NCBI GenBank assembly: GCA_963971225.1
Contig: OZ020269.1
Location: forward strand, 106,463,486-106,527,485
Length of the DNA stretch: 64,000 nt
From: Melieria omissa
Taxonomy: Eukaryota; Arthropoda; Insecta; Diptera; Ulidiidae
Reading direction: 5' to 3'
Shown: piece by piece, positions 1 through 11,555 of the stretch
Layout of the letters: each line of letters opens with the position of its first letter
Numbering within the stretch: the first letter of the stretch is position 1
Notes under the pieces: model-generated
Database searches by the model: none
What the model was told of the DNA's origin: nothing
Seen by the model: the letters and a program-made list of their open reading frames with translations, nothing else
Position numbers and translations under genes: made by a program

Positions 1-409
1 GTTGGACAAATTTCTATCCTTTTCATTTCAACTGGATTTTGTCACTTACTAACACTAACAGTGCCAATTCGGACTAACGGAAATATGTCGCAGCGTGTAC
101 ATCATCCAAAACAAGTTCATCAAAGACACCAACCTTTGTGCCTGAGAAGAAAGACATCATTCAGAAGCCAAGTTTGAACTTGACTCAAATGAAGTTAGTA
201 GGTATACCTAGTTACTGGATCTACTTTGTCTTATTCAAAGGCTAAAGTGGGTTGGAAATTGGTTGGTTGATCTATATGGATCAGAGTGAGCTTCCAGAAC
301 ACTCTTGAAACTTTGTCTTGCCTCATTTTTTTTTTAATTTTTTGCCGAATAGATCAATCCTTGAAAAATTGTACTCGCATATGAAAGAACTAACAAGGTC
401 CCACTGTTT

Positions 410-2010
410 TCCACAGGAGCTTTAAGTCAATGGGACCAATAAATAAATTTTCTCTTAACCCTTTGTTGACCTTATTAAATTTGTATGAAAAAATATTTGT
501 CTAATTACATCACATTCGAAATGCTTTCACCATATTTTAAGTCAATGTACCTTATTCAAACTCTTAACCCATCGTTGACCCCGTTAGATTTCGATTTAAA
601 AAAAAAATGAAAAAACAGGTGTTTTTTGTTTTGTTTGCATGTGTTTTTATCATTAAATTTAAACAAATTTCACAATACAAAGTTTAACCCATTGTTGGCT
701 CTGTCAGATTTTGATTTTGGAAAAAATGAAAAAACCTACCCAAAGACCTATAAAATTGTGTCTCTCCATACAAACTCTTAACCCATGGTTGACCCAATTA
801 GATTTCGATTTTTGAAAACGTGAAAAACAGGTGTTTTTATCATTTTCGAAGTCAAAAGGCCCATGAGATCATGTTTTTCACAGTTTCTCTACACAAACTT
901 TTAACCCAGAGTTAGATTTTGATTTTCAAACCTGTCACACAACATTTTTTATTTATTGTTTAAATTTTAGTTTTTTTAAGCACACATATCGAATTATTTC
1001 ACATTTAAAGTGCTTTCACTAAGTTTGAGGTCAAAAGACCCATAAATTCTTGTTTCTCCTTACCAATTTTTAACCCATTGCTGACCCCGTTAGATTAAGA
1101 TTTTTGAAAAAAATGTCCCAAAAAAAGTGTCCCACTCAAAGTACTTTTACCTAAGGGTCAAAGGGTTTTACCAAAGGGTTTGAAGTCAAAAGGCCCATTA
1201 ATTCATGTTTTTTCACAATTGCTTCTTACAAACAGTAACCCGTCGTTGACTTCGTCAGATTTTTTATGAAAAAATACTCATCTTATTATTTCTCATTTGA
1301 AGTACTTTTTCCAAGTTTGAAGTCAAAAGGTGCACAAAATTTCTTCATAAAAACTCTTAACCCCTAATTCAATCTGCTAGAATTCGATATAAAGTTCAAT
1401 CTGCTAGAATTCGATATAAAGAAATGAGAAACACGTGTAAAATTATTTTTGATTTCAAGTGTTTTTACTAACTTTGAAGTCAATAGGCCCATAGTCTTCC
1501 CATATTCGAACCTTAACACATAGTTGACCACGTTAAAGTTTGATTTTCGAAAAATTATAAAAAAAACATGTAAAATTATTTTTGATTTCAAGTGTTTTCA
1601 CTAACTTTGAAGTCAAAAGGCCCATTGGTTCATGGTTTCTTTTCGTAGCCTTCCCGTATACGAACCTTAACCCATTCTTGACCACGTCAAATTTTGATTT
1701 TCGAAAAATTGAAAAACACGTGACCAATTTTTTTTTGATTTGGAGTACTTTTATCAAGTTTGAAATCAAAAGGACCATGAAATCGCGTTTCTTTAAACAA
1801 CACTTTAACGCATGTGTTGCTCCATTCGACCCCGAATTTCAAAAAATCCCGTCTTAGCGGAGGTTCATTTTTTAAAATGTATTTACAGTTCAAATTACAA
1901 TTTTCATATTTTTTGTAAATACGTATGAAATTATTTTTAATTTTTAATCCATGTTTTGTCGCTTTAGACCCTTTAAAGAATTTTACAAAATCCCGTCTTA
2001 GTTAAAGTTA
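410..2010. repeat. Degenerate tandem repeat array, units about 95-165 bp
   Basis: About eleven diverged units follow each other. The clearest landmark is TTAACCCATNGTTGACC, seen near 455, 564, 684, 778, 902, 1069, 1234, 1357, 1512, 1666 and 1804. Between landmarks each unit has a GATTTTGA/GAAAAAATGAAAAA stretch and a TTTGAAGTCAAAAGGCCCAT stretch. Spacing varies from about 95 to 165 bp, so units have gained and lost pieces. Short reading frames here run through several units on both strands and are not genes. No similar array occurs elsewhere in the window. Confidence 0.85.
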
Positions 2011-2040
2011 ATTTCCTTAAACGTACCTAAAGTTAAAATT

Positions 2041-3650
2041 TCATGTCTTTAGTTTCAGTGGGCGATGATGAATCAGTCAGTCAATCGATCAGCCAGTCAA
2101 TCAGGTCAAACAATTGTATGTACATATATATAGATTGAACATATAGGTACATAGATAGAACAAAGAAAAAAACAATTCCCATACATTTTTTAAACAAGAT
2201 TTAATTTTCATTCTCTTCATTTCTTGCATTTGCCTTCACTGTTTTCAAAACACTATCGATCGTCAAAAAAGTGAATATTACATTTTATTATAATTCGCCT
2301 CTGTCAATATTTGCAATCTGGGGTGCATGAAAATTTAATGAAAGATAAATGAATTCGCGCTAATTAATTTTCTTCCCTTTCTAAGCGGCGTAAGGAAAGC
2401 ATAAAGAAAACTCGTTGCAGTCTTTGGCTGCAGCCCCCAACTTTCAGCACTTTTTAAGAAGTTTGTATTAAATTGAGCGCATTCCGGTGCACCTGGAATA
2501 GTTGTTTAGGTGTGTGTGTGTTAGTGTGTTACATGCTTTCCTCGTCATCAAATGCATTCAATGATTGGAAGGGTTTGAGTTCAAACACATTGGGGTGTAA
2601 GCGGGATGTGTTTATTAGCAGCAATGCAACTTGCAACGAGCAACGTGCAACGTTCAACTTAACTGCATAATTGCTTCCTTTACGAGCTAAAACTTTTGTG
2701 TGTGTGCACAAGGAGCCAATAAACAGCAACCGGGGTGCAGAATGTAGAGTTTAAAAGTAGTTGAGTTGGGGATGAGAGCAGAACTTGAATTAATTTTATG
2801 TCGATTTGCATGTAATTTTTGTAATTTCGCTTCAGTGCAGCGCAATTTTATGCGCTTCGTTGAAATACTTCTTCTTTATTTTCTTATTTGTCTTTGTGTG
2901 CAATTATTTGCATTAGTTTTTAGACGACATTGCAAGGACACAGTGGCTCCCTAATTACACCTTTGCTTAATTCAATCCTGAATGTTTCCCCATTTTCCTG
3001 CTTTGTGTGTGTATGTGTGTGTGAGTTTAATTAAGTAAATGCGAATGATTATCGTTGAAATGAGTAAAGAAGACAAGCATAGTTGTGGCGCGTATTAAAT
3101 GCAACTGTCACGCTTTATTGTGAAAATTTAGTAGCAATTCGCATTAATGAACCCATTCGCCCATTCGCGAGTGCGCCATCCAACGCGCCATCGTCATTGC
3201 CATCGCCATCGCCATCAACGTTGTCATTGCCATTCGGATTACTACGCAGATTTTAATTTTCCAACATTTTTGCAGTCATCAAGTGAAGGAGTGGCAACAG
3301 TTGTTGTGCAACGGTTGAGTGACATTATTTTCTACTTTTATCAGAACTTTTTTCAATGCTGTGGGAGAGCATTGGTAGAAAGTTTTCTGAAAATTGTGGA
3401 ACAACAACTTTCAGCTCAACATAACTTATATTCAAATTAACAAATATCTCGTGTAGTTGATCAGTCCATCCCATGTTCGGTGTCAAGGAAACTTTGAAGG
3501 TTCTACCTTACCCACCAAACATTCATCAAACATTACTCCTTTCGACTGCCACTTGTTCCCATCAATGAGTCACGGATTGACCGAGTAGCCCTTCACTTCT
3601 TACAAAGAATCCAATGTTTGAATCGCCTCGAAGTAGGTCAGGTAAAACTG
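2041..3650. other. Non-coding stretch, no gene recognised
   Basis: This is mixed unique-looking intergenic sequence. It contains short (AGTC)/(AATC) repetition near 2085-2105, small GT-rich runs near 2510 and 3005, and a CGCCAT-rich patch near 3170-3230. Frames of 60-97 codons are present but look compositionally random and have no recognisable domain or splice partners. Confidence 0.5.
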
Positions 3651-4093
3651 GCGTTAGGTAAGGTTAGGTTGGAGTGACGTGAAAAGCTCACTTAAGCACA
3701 ACTTATGGCTCAGTGGATGGCGAAGAGAGAACCAAGAAGATTTCATTATAAAACTGGCTCTATTTCTGATATTCAGAGGCGATAGTTCGGTTAGACTAAA
3801 GAAGAAAGCTGAGCCAAGAAACTTATGTCTTCTTCTGGCTTATCTTCTGGCTGCTCCTTGGAGCCGCGCTCTCGACAGAAGTCGTTGGATTGCAGTCTCG
3901 AGTCCTTGTCGTTACCAGATGGACATCCTTAACGTTAGGAACAGATCTAGAAATATACGAACCTTTGTGGAAAACCTGGAAGTCAACGGCAAAGAGCGGA
4001 AACCATGGTTCTATGGTGGAAGGACCACTTTTGGATGCCTTGTCATTTCTTGGTTTGACGAGACGAGAGAGAGAGATGCCTGGAGAGATCTTT
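3650..4093 (+). mobile_element. Possible LINE-derived debris
   Basis: The segment is richer in GC than its surroundings and begins with a GGTTAGGTTGGAGTGA-type motif, like the TTAGGTT/AACCTAA termini of many dipteran non-LTR elements. A 140-codon frame (3679-4101) has no domain I recognise and runs into the AAGT array. The call rests on composition and the terminal motif only. Confidence 0.25.
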
Positions 4094-4122
4094 GTAAGTA
4101 AGTCAGCAAGTAATTAAGTAAT

Positions 4123-4169
<47 letters not shown>

Positions 4170-4226
4170 CTAAGTAAGTAAGTAAGTAAGTAAATAAGTA
4201 AGTAAGTAAGTAAGTAACTAAGTAAC

Positions 4227-4265
<39 letters not shown>

Positions 4266-4266
4266 T

Positions 4267-4334
<68 letters not shown>

Positions 4335-4335
4335 A

Positions 4336-4378
<43 letters not shown>

Positions 4379-4384
4379 AAAGTC

Positions 4385-4472
<88 letters not shown>

Positions 4473-4473
4473 G

Positions 4474-4567
<94 letters not shown>

Positions 4568-4568
4568 T

Positions 4569-4600
<32 letters not shown>

Positions 4601-4612
4601 GGTAAGTAACCA
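4094..4612. repeat. (AAGT)n microsatellite, about 520 bp
   Basis: A long tetranucleotide array of roughly 125 units, with a few single-base variants such as AACT, AATT, AGGT and AGAA. The minus strand reads as an open LLTY repeat only because a 4-bp unit cycles through all three frames without a stop. It is not a protein gene. Confidence 0.97.
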
Positions 4613-6072
4613 CTTATAGAAACTTTTGTTATTCTTCTTGAATAATTTTTAATTTAAAAATAAATCACATTTTTGGAGTTTTCTACTTTTTAATTACATT
4701 TGTAATACTAGGTTTTTCAGGTCAGGTCATTGAAGTTGATTTTGAAGTTGACTATTTAATTAAAAATATTAAGTTTAAAGGTTCAATATATCATTTTACT
4801 ATTTTTGAATATTTGGTTTACGATGTTTGAAATGGAATTCTCCAATTTTTCGAAAATGCCTCTTTGAAATGCAATTAGATCATACAAAATAATATTCTTT
4901 GAAAATGCTCAGATTTCAAGAACAGTTTGCACTATAAACTGCGACATTTGCATTTTGTTCACATATCGGAACGAGCCAAATGTCAATGAGTTCGCTTGGC
5001 ATAGCTGAGGACGCTCCCATCAAGGACACGAAATGTAAGAAAAACAATGGCAAATGTAAAATAATTCATAAATTAATTGAAAGTGCAAAAAATGTTTGAT
5101 AACAACAAAGCATTGGGGAACAGCTAAGTTAGATGGAGGGAACAAACATGGCGTACATCGTATCGTTGATAGTTTGAGGGACGATTGCGCCAACATTGCT
5201 GCCGAGACGCTAAGAAGCATTGAGGGAAGAATATTGAAAGGGGGCGCACTGTAAAGTTCCCAGTTGACATTCAAACGCCAAATGTTTACGCTAATGGCTA
5301 GCGACCACAAGAACAAAAACAACAACAACAACAACTACAACAACACATCAGCGCCAAAGCGTTTCGCCGTTGTGCCACAGCTCGAGTCATTTGTTCGCGT
5401 TGGTTGCACACTAAATGAAATTGTTGCTGTGTTGCGTGCTGTTCGCTTGTGTGCAATTTTGCTGGTTTTTTCTGAAACAATTTTTATTTTTATTTTTAGT
5501 TTAGTTTTTCAGTTTTCAGTTGGTTTCTTCGTTTAAGTTGTGGGTGCTTTGTAAAAACGTTTGTCAATGTCAGCTTGCGCATGCAATTCTGTGTAAGGAT
5601 AATAAGAAGAAGAAGCAGGACAACAACAAAACCAGCAACAATAAGAACAATCACACCCTGGAGTGGAGGAGAGTGGGGCCAACATGCAACTTAACGCATA
5701 CTTAACGCCGCACTTAAAGGATTCCTATGGCGTATGTCCGCTTCTTTTTGGTGCAGTGTTGCCAACGCAGCGTTTTTATTTTCTCATTCCTTCATGCATT
5801 TGGCGCGTAATAAAAACTGAGCTTGCGCTTTTTTTATGAGCAGTGTAGTGTTGGTGGTTCTTGCCACATTTGAGTGGAGTGTGGAGTTTGGCTTAAAGCG
5901 ACACCAATCGCGCCCTTTGTGCATAAATCCCTAAGCTGTGCGGCAACTTAAGCCGCGTTTGACTGGTTTATTGTTTGGTGTAAGGTGAAATATTTGCTGA
6001 AAAATAAAAATTCATATATTTTGGAAGCTTACAGTCTATGTGAAATGTGGTCAGAAGTTACTATTGGAAATA
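4613..6072. other. Non-coding stretch, no gene recognised
   Basis: Intergenic sequence with (AAC)n near 5310-5345 and (AAG/AAC) runs near 5600-5650. No frame shows a domain or a convincing start. Confidence 0.5.
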
Positions 6073-6374
6073 TGTCTAGTCTAGTAATATGTCTAGTCTA
6101 GTCTAGTCTAGTCTAGTCTAGTCTAGTCTAGTCTAGTCTAGTCTAGTCTAGTCTAGTCTAGTCTAGTCTAGTCTAGTCTAGTCTAGTCTAGTCTAGTCTA
6201 GTCTAGTCTAGTCTAGTCTAGTCTAGTCTAGTCTAGTCTAGTCTAGTCTAGTCTAGTCTAGTCTAGTCTAGTCTAGTCTAGTCTAGTCTAGTCTAGTCTA
6301 GTCTAGTCTAGTCTAGTCGAGTCTAGTCTAGTCTAGTCTGGTCTACTCTACTCTACTCTACTCTACTCTACTCC
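6073..6374. repeat. (CTAGT)n pentanucleotide microsatellite
   Basis: About 50 nearly perfect CTAGT units (uninterrupted from about 6091) shade at the right edge into CTACT units. It ends about 80 bp beyond the poly(A) signal of the lectin gene. The same pentamer forms a second array at 59195-59364. Confidence 0.97.
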
Positions 6375-6456
6375 GCAACTACCGCGTCGAACTCGTTCAA
6401 AACCAAGACAACACATAAATTTCCATGTACAGCCACAACCACCAGGACAAACGAGT

Positions 6457-6462
6457 TTTATT
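6457..6462 (-). promoter_or_regulatory. Poly(A) signal of the lectin gene
   Basis: AATAAA on the minus strand, 68 bp after the lectin stop codon, followed by a TA-rich stretch. It is the best canonical signal downstream of the last exon. Another AATAAA lies about 10 nt after the stop (near 6515) and is probably too close to be the main one. Confidence 0.5.
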
Positions 6463-6529
6463 TCGATTATATATATAAACATAGGCATTATACAATATAC
6501 TTTTGCATTGTTGTTGTTTATTGAATGTG

Positions 6530-6786
6530 CTATTTCTTCAGCGGCACATCGTAACTGCTCAGCGGACAATGCGTCTCGCAGATAAAATATCGTTCGGCAT
6601 AACAATCTAAATCGTTCCACAGGCCTGTTCCCTTCATGCTAAGGCAGTGTTCATTGTTGTTGACATTGTTCGGCTCGCCCTTGTCGAAATTGCGAAAGAC
6701 CAGCGGCCGTCCCGTGTGCAACCAAATCCAGTCATTGCCATTAGCCAGAGAGCTGCCGCCCAGCCAAAATGTTTCACCAAAAAGAC
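6530..6786 (-). CDS. Lectin exon 3 (C-terminal half of CTLD)
   Basis: 257 coding nt ending at TGA/TAA-type stop 6530. It opens after a TTTAG acceptor and completes Gly102. It encodes the calcium/sugar site: EPN, the ...EHC... loop, WND and DLDC...FICE, then a 14-residue tail with one extra cysteine. Confidence 0.93.
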
Positions 6787-9700
6787 CTAAAGAAATGAAG
6801 GAAGTTTGCATTTTTAATTGAATAAAATATTAAGTAAAAAAAATGCAAAATATATAATTTAATTAGAAAACTAAGTCGGAATACAATTAATTAGAAATAA
6901 AAAAATTCGTAAGTATGTATTGTATTGTATTTTTAATTTAACTTGAAATAATATATATTTTTTAAATATGTTTTAATTAAATTTAAATTTTGGTTCAACT
7001 TTTAGTAAAGTAAATTTATATAAAATTTAATTGCATATTTAAAATACAACTAAAAAATTTTTAAATATTTGCTTAAGTTCAAATTATATATTTTTTTTAT
7101 GCAAAAACTATAAAGTAAATGAAGCAAAAGTTAGAATTTATTTTGAATTACTTATTATAAAAATTTTTATAATAATTTTTAATTATTTAAACTTGAATTT
7201 TAATTATATTTGTACTCAATAGATTTGGAAAGTCAACTGAAATTTTAAAATGAAAGTTCAATGAAATTTAATTTCATGAATTATGTATTTTAAAAAAATG
7301 ATTTGTAAGAATTTTAATATTTGTTATTTTTTATTTTTTTATTTTAATATTTCTAAAATTTTTTAGTGCCTAAGTTTTGTTTCCTTAATGTTATGAATTT
7401 TGAAAATTGTTAGAAATCCAATTAGAGAACAATTTTAATATTTGTTGATTCATTTTAGTCAATTGGAGTAAAAATTAGTCAATTTAGTTTAGTTTATTGT
7501 TTAAAAAGACTGAATTAGTTTTGCTAAACAATTAATTAAAATTAAAAATGATACAATAATCGAATTTGGTGAATACTATTTCAATTAATTCTAATCTATT
7601 TAATTTGAGTTACAACTTTGGAATGACTTCAAATTAAAATTGATTTTCCCTCTTATTTATTCAAATCTAATTCTTAATTCTTAATTCAATTTCATTTAAG
7701 TTTACTTATTATTTCAATCAATTCAAACCAAATTTGTGGTATATTTTTTGACTGAGGTCCAATTAAATTTGATTTTTACTTGAGTTTGAATTTGAGTTTT
7801 ACTGATTTTTTTCAATTAATCAAAATTGAATTTGAGTTTTTTAATGGGTTTAAATTCAAATTTATTTCCCTTTTATGAACTAATTTAATTAATTTGGATT
7901 TAATTCGACATTTACGGATTAATTAATTAATCTAAATGTAATTTGACTAACGTTTGTGAAATGAAAGCAAATAAAAGCTGATTTCCACTCTCATTCATTG
8001 GCTCAATTAATTCACAACTAATTTGTGACATATTTTTTTTGAATAAGTTCAAAATCAATTTGATTTTGACTTCACTTTTACTGATTATTTCAATTAATTA
8101 AAATCTAATTTGAGTTAAAATTATTGAATGAGTTCAAATGAAATTTGATTTTCACTTCAAGCTTACTGATTAGTTCAATTAATTTAAATCTAAGTTGAAT
8201 TAGATTTTTGGAATGAATTTAAATTTAATTTGATATTCAGTTTGGTGGATTAATTTAATTAATTTAAATCTAATTTGACTTTTACGGATTATATAAATTT
8301 AAATCTAATTTGAGTAAAATTTTTGGAATAAGTTAAAATTAAAATTGGTTTTTACTTTTATTGATTAATTCAATTAACTATTAACTAATTTGAATTATGG
8401 TTTTAGTAAGTTCAAAATCAATTTGATTTTTACTTCATTTTAGCTGATTATTTCAATTAATTAAAATCTAATTTGAGTTAAAATTATTGAATGAGTTCAA
8501 ATACAATTTGATTTTTACTTCACGCTTACTGATTACTTCAATTAATTTAAATCTAAGTTAAATTAGATTTTTGGAATGAATTTGAATTCAATTTTATATT
8601 CAGTTGGGTGGATTATTTTAATTAATTTACATCTAATTTGACTTTTACGGATTAATTTTTTTAATTTAAATCTAATTTGAGTAAAATTTTTGAAATGAGT
8701 TCAAATTAATTGATTGATTTTCATTCTTATTGATTAATTCAATGAATTATTAACTAAATTAAATTTTATTTTTTGAATAAGTTCAACATAAATTTGATTT
8801 TTACTTCAATTTTACTGATTATTTCAATTAATTGTGATTAATTGTGAATAAGTTTAAACTTAAGCTGAGTTTACTGATTACTTCAATTAATTCAAAGCTA
8901 ATGTGAGGTATAGTTTTTAAATAGGTTTAAATAAAAGTTGATTTTCACTTTTTCTGATTATTTAAATTAATACAAATCTAATTTATTGTACAATTTTTGA
9001 TTGAGTTCAAAGTCAATTTGATATTAATGATTATTTTATTTGATTCAAATCAAATTTAATTTAAGTCTTTTCAATTTGAGTTCAAATGCAATTTGATTTG
9101 CATTTTAACTGATTAAATTATTTGCTAATCACTTCGAAAGTTAGTTTGAATGCAAATAAAAAATGATTTTTTAAATTTTTTTACTACCACAAATAAGTTC
9201 AGTTTCTAGTGACTAAAGAATATGCGAAATTATTCGAAGTGAACTTTTTTTAAATTTATTAAAATTATATTTAGTTCCATAATTATGATTTATGATTTAA
9301 TCTTCAGACCAGTGATGACTATTTTGCTACTCGCGAACTACCATTCACCTACTTGCGAGTAGCGCAATGGCCATCACTGGTCGTAAGTATTCAATTGATT
9401 ATTATTTACCATTTTCGAATATAACTGGTCTAAAGTATTCAATTGATAATTATGTATTTACCATTTTCGAGCAGATAAGCACGCAGTCGTGAGTTCTCCT
9501 CCTCGGAGTTTATGCTGGCAAGCGAAAGACCGCGAAAGCCGCAAATCTGTTGCGCCGTGTACCAATTCGTCTAAAGTGGCCAGGAGAGTGAAAATTTTTA
9601 AATGCAATTTCTTATCATGAGATTTGATCATCTTCCCAATCGATTATGTTTGATTACCTTGAGGAATGCTGCCACCACGTACATCTTGTCGCCCAACCGC

Positions 9701-9852
9701 GGCAGCAGCTGTCGCGAGCTGGGCTTATCTAGCGGGAACTCTTTAAGATTCGGAAAGACGAGATCAAAGTATTCGGGATCAGTGACATTTTGAGCGTTCA
9801 ACAATTGAAATATGGCTGCAGCGCAGACGGCGAACAGCACAAGTCGAGACAT
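6530..9852 (-). CDS. Secreted C-type lectin (three exons, 186 aa)
   Basis: Predicted secreted, calcium-dependent sugar-binding lectin. Joined exons 9658-9852, 9462-9570 and 6530-6786 give 561 nt (186 codons plus stop) with consistent phases (0, then 1). I chose the ATG at 9852 because it opens a clean signal peptide (residues 1-20: MSRL, hydrophobic core, ending LLNA). The C-type lectin domain covers about residues 58-172. It shows NWYTAQQIC, the FWLGG core motif, EPN at 139-141 (mannose-type specificity in this family), WND at 158-160, and cysteines 75, 149, 163 and 171 in the usual spacing for the two conserved bridges. Cys175 is extra. A TATA box lies about 75 bp upstream. Intron 2 (2675 bp) is full of AT-rich satellite. 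Flies have many such lectins in immunity and gut; which orthologue this is cannot be told from the sequence. Confidence 0.92.
6830..7559. other. AT-rich low-complexity part of lectin intron 2
   Basis: Mostly A and T runs with AATTTAATT-type words. No clear period and no coding signal. Confidence 0.6.
7560..9130. repeat. AT-rich satellite with higher-order periodicity in lectin intron 2
   Basis: Roughly 85-95 bp monomers repeat the frame (GAGTTCAAAT)-(AATTTGATTTTCACTT)-(ACTGATTA)-(TTCAATTAATT)-(AAATCTAATTTGAGT). Superimposed is a longer period: the block at 8040-8290 recurs at 8403-8655 with an offset of about 363 bp and far better similarity than adjacent monomers. For example GAGTTAAAATTATTGAATGA is at 8112 and again at 8475. 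That is about four monomers per higher-order unit. Confidence 0.8.
9309..9380. mobile_element. Short foldback element, hAT-like ends
   Basis: The left arm CCAGTGATGACTATTTTGCT and the right arm, read in reverse complement, CCAGTGATGGCCATTGCGCT pair with few mismatches. Both continue into CTACTCGC, leaving a loop of about 20 nt. CAGTGATGG ends are typical of hAT-type MITEs in insects. With no clear 8-bp target duplication visible, the superfamily call is tentative; the hairpin itself is certain. Confidence 0.5.
9374..9477. repeat. 52-bp tandem duplication spanning the exon 2 splice donor
   Basis: Two adjacent copies (about 9374-9425 and 9426-9477) share ACTGGTC, AAGTATTCAATTGAT and ATTTACCATTTTCGA. 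The second copy carries the real lectin exon 2 end and donor (exon ends at 9462). The first carries the same exon-like end and a GTAAAT donor at 9410, 52 nt into the intron. Confidence 0.75.
9462..9570 (-). CDS. Lectin exon 2 (N-terminal half of CTLD)
   Basis: 109 coding nt between a TTTAG acceptor and a G|GTAAAT donor. It encodes residues 66-101, including NWYTAQQIC and LASINSEEEN, the first helix and LASI motif typical of C-type lectin domains. Phase 1 at its end matches exon 3. Confidence 0.93.
9658..9852 (-). CDS. Lectin exon 1 (signal peptide and N-terminus)
   Basis: 195 coding nt from ATG 9852 to the AAG|GTAATC donor. It holds the 20-residue signal peptide, an N-V-T glycosylation sequon at residues 22-24 and a short linker ending GDKMYVVAAFLK, the start of the lectin fold. 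An in-frame ATG 14 codons upstream would precede the signal peptide with charged residues and is less likely. Confidence 0.9.
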
Positions 9853-9922
9853 TTCACTGAAAGTTAGCGTTAACCACAAGTGGCGTTTTTGCACTGCAGC
9901 CTTGACAATGAGTTGACGGCAA

Positions 9923-9929
9923 TTTTATA
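9923..9929 (-). promoter_or_regulatory. TATA box of the lectin gene
   Basis: TATAAAA on the minus strand, 71-77 nt upstream of the chosen ATG. A GCAGTG initiator-like site lies about 34 nt downstream of its first T. The spacing suits a short 5' UTR of about 40 nt. Confidence 0.55.
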
Positions 9930-9959
9930 GTTAGTTCACTGAGTTAAGGGGACATTAGT

Positions 9960-11555
9960 TATGTAATTTGTGAGGGAATCAATCAATTGGCGGCTATCGC
10001 TGGCAGCTGTCAACTGAAACGTTTCAAAGTCATATGTTGAGAGTTTTCGAAGTGAGCAAAGAGTAGGCCTTCCTAATGGCCTAAAGAGACATTTGTCATT
10101 GCTAAATGTTGGAAAAAACTTGTAGCAATCTCAACTAATTTATTTAAGAATGTAGACGTTTTTACTAACATCATTGATTTTCTACAGAAACAAGTTGAAA
10201 TATTTTTCTACATAATATATAATTTTAGCTTTATTTCAGATATTCAATTTGTATGTCTAGTGATACAATTTTTGCATTTTCTTTTAATGTTGTAATATCA
10301 TTTGTATAATTTATAAAAAATAATAACGAACTGCGCTAGAAACATGTAAAGACTGTCTTAGATTAAAAGTGTCTTAAAAGTCCTTTGCTATCATACAAAA
10401 AAAAAATATTGTTTACATAAAAAAGTTTGATTGATTTCTCGTTGCATTATGTCTACACAAGCCCCCAACAACGTAACTTCTATGCTAATTCTTACACTTG
10501 TAGTAAAACAAATCATAAGTGCACCTAAGAAAAACTTAGACAATACAAACAAAAATATCTGCTAACGAATTTTAAATGAGCAGAATTTGTTCTTAAATAT
10601 TTGATCTCACTGCATTATATCATGAAACCGAGGCACATGTGTTGGTGTTTGCTTGACAAGGTATGAGTGTTTCTGAGTGCTTAAAATAATGAATTTAATT
10701 TTAATTTTTATCCTATAATTTTTATATTTTTTAAACAAAACATTGTTGTCAAGATGAACAATGTTTTTATTAAAATACATTTACATTTTTAGAAAGTACA
10801 ATTTAAAATAAATAATATTTGTTTTGAGTGAAGAGGGAAAAATATTTAATTGAAAATTGCATGTTATGATTTTATTTATAAATAAAAAATGTATGAAGTA
10901 ATGCTTAAATAGTTTCTGTCATGTGTGAGTATTTTTTTTATAAATGTAATAAAGCGAAACATAACATATATGAATAAAGTCAAGAAGACTGGCAATGAAA
11001 TTTAATACAAGCAAGAAATTTTATGTTTCTAGTTCCCAGATTTTTTGTTTTCTTTGAAAAGACATGCTGCAGAAAATTTTGATGCTCAGTATAATTTAAG
11101 GATGTGTGGAAATAATATTTATTGCCGAAAAAATTTTAGAGTCAAAAGGAAGCGTGCCAGGTTGTGTCAAAACAACAAAGCTGCGCGGCACCTGGCGACC
11201 GTTTTCGAACTGGTGAACACCTCAACAAGTGACTTAATGGTTGTCTTCTCCAGGACGTTTAAATAATTCAGTTCAGTGTTTTGTAATTATAAATTTGCCA
11301 TTACTTGTACGAATATGTTTTGGAAACTAGAATACAATGACAAAACAAAAAAATACAAAAATAAAAAATTGAAAATAAAAAGTTGAACCATATAAAAAAT
11401 TAAGATTTGAGAAACTTTAAACTGAATGAAATTTGCTCACTAAATGTTTTAGTGAGTTCATTATATAAAAGTATAGGAATAGATTTGCACTCATCAATTT
11501 TGACTTTAAAAATATGTTACACATTTTTGGGACTCTGACTTTAATCTCCTAACAA
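9960..11555. other. Intergenic gap between lectin and Ptr, no gene recognised
   Basis: AT-rich sequence without a supported gene. The only frame of note (11045-11266, 73 codons) has no domain or codon bias. Confidence 0.5.

Noticed and set aside
4383..4613. Open LLTY repeat peptide
   Set aside because: A 4-bp microsatellite with no stop in any frame; not a gene.
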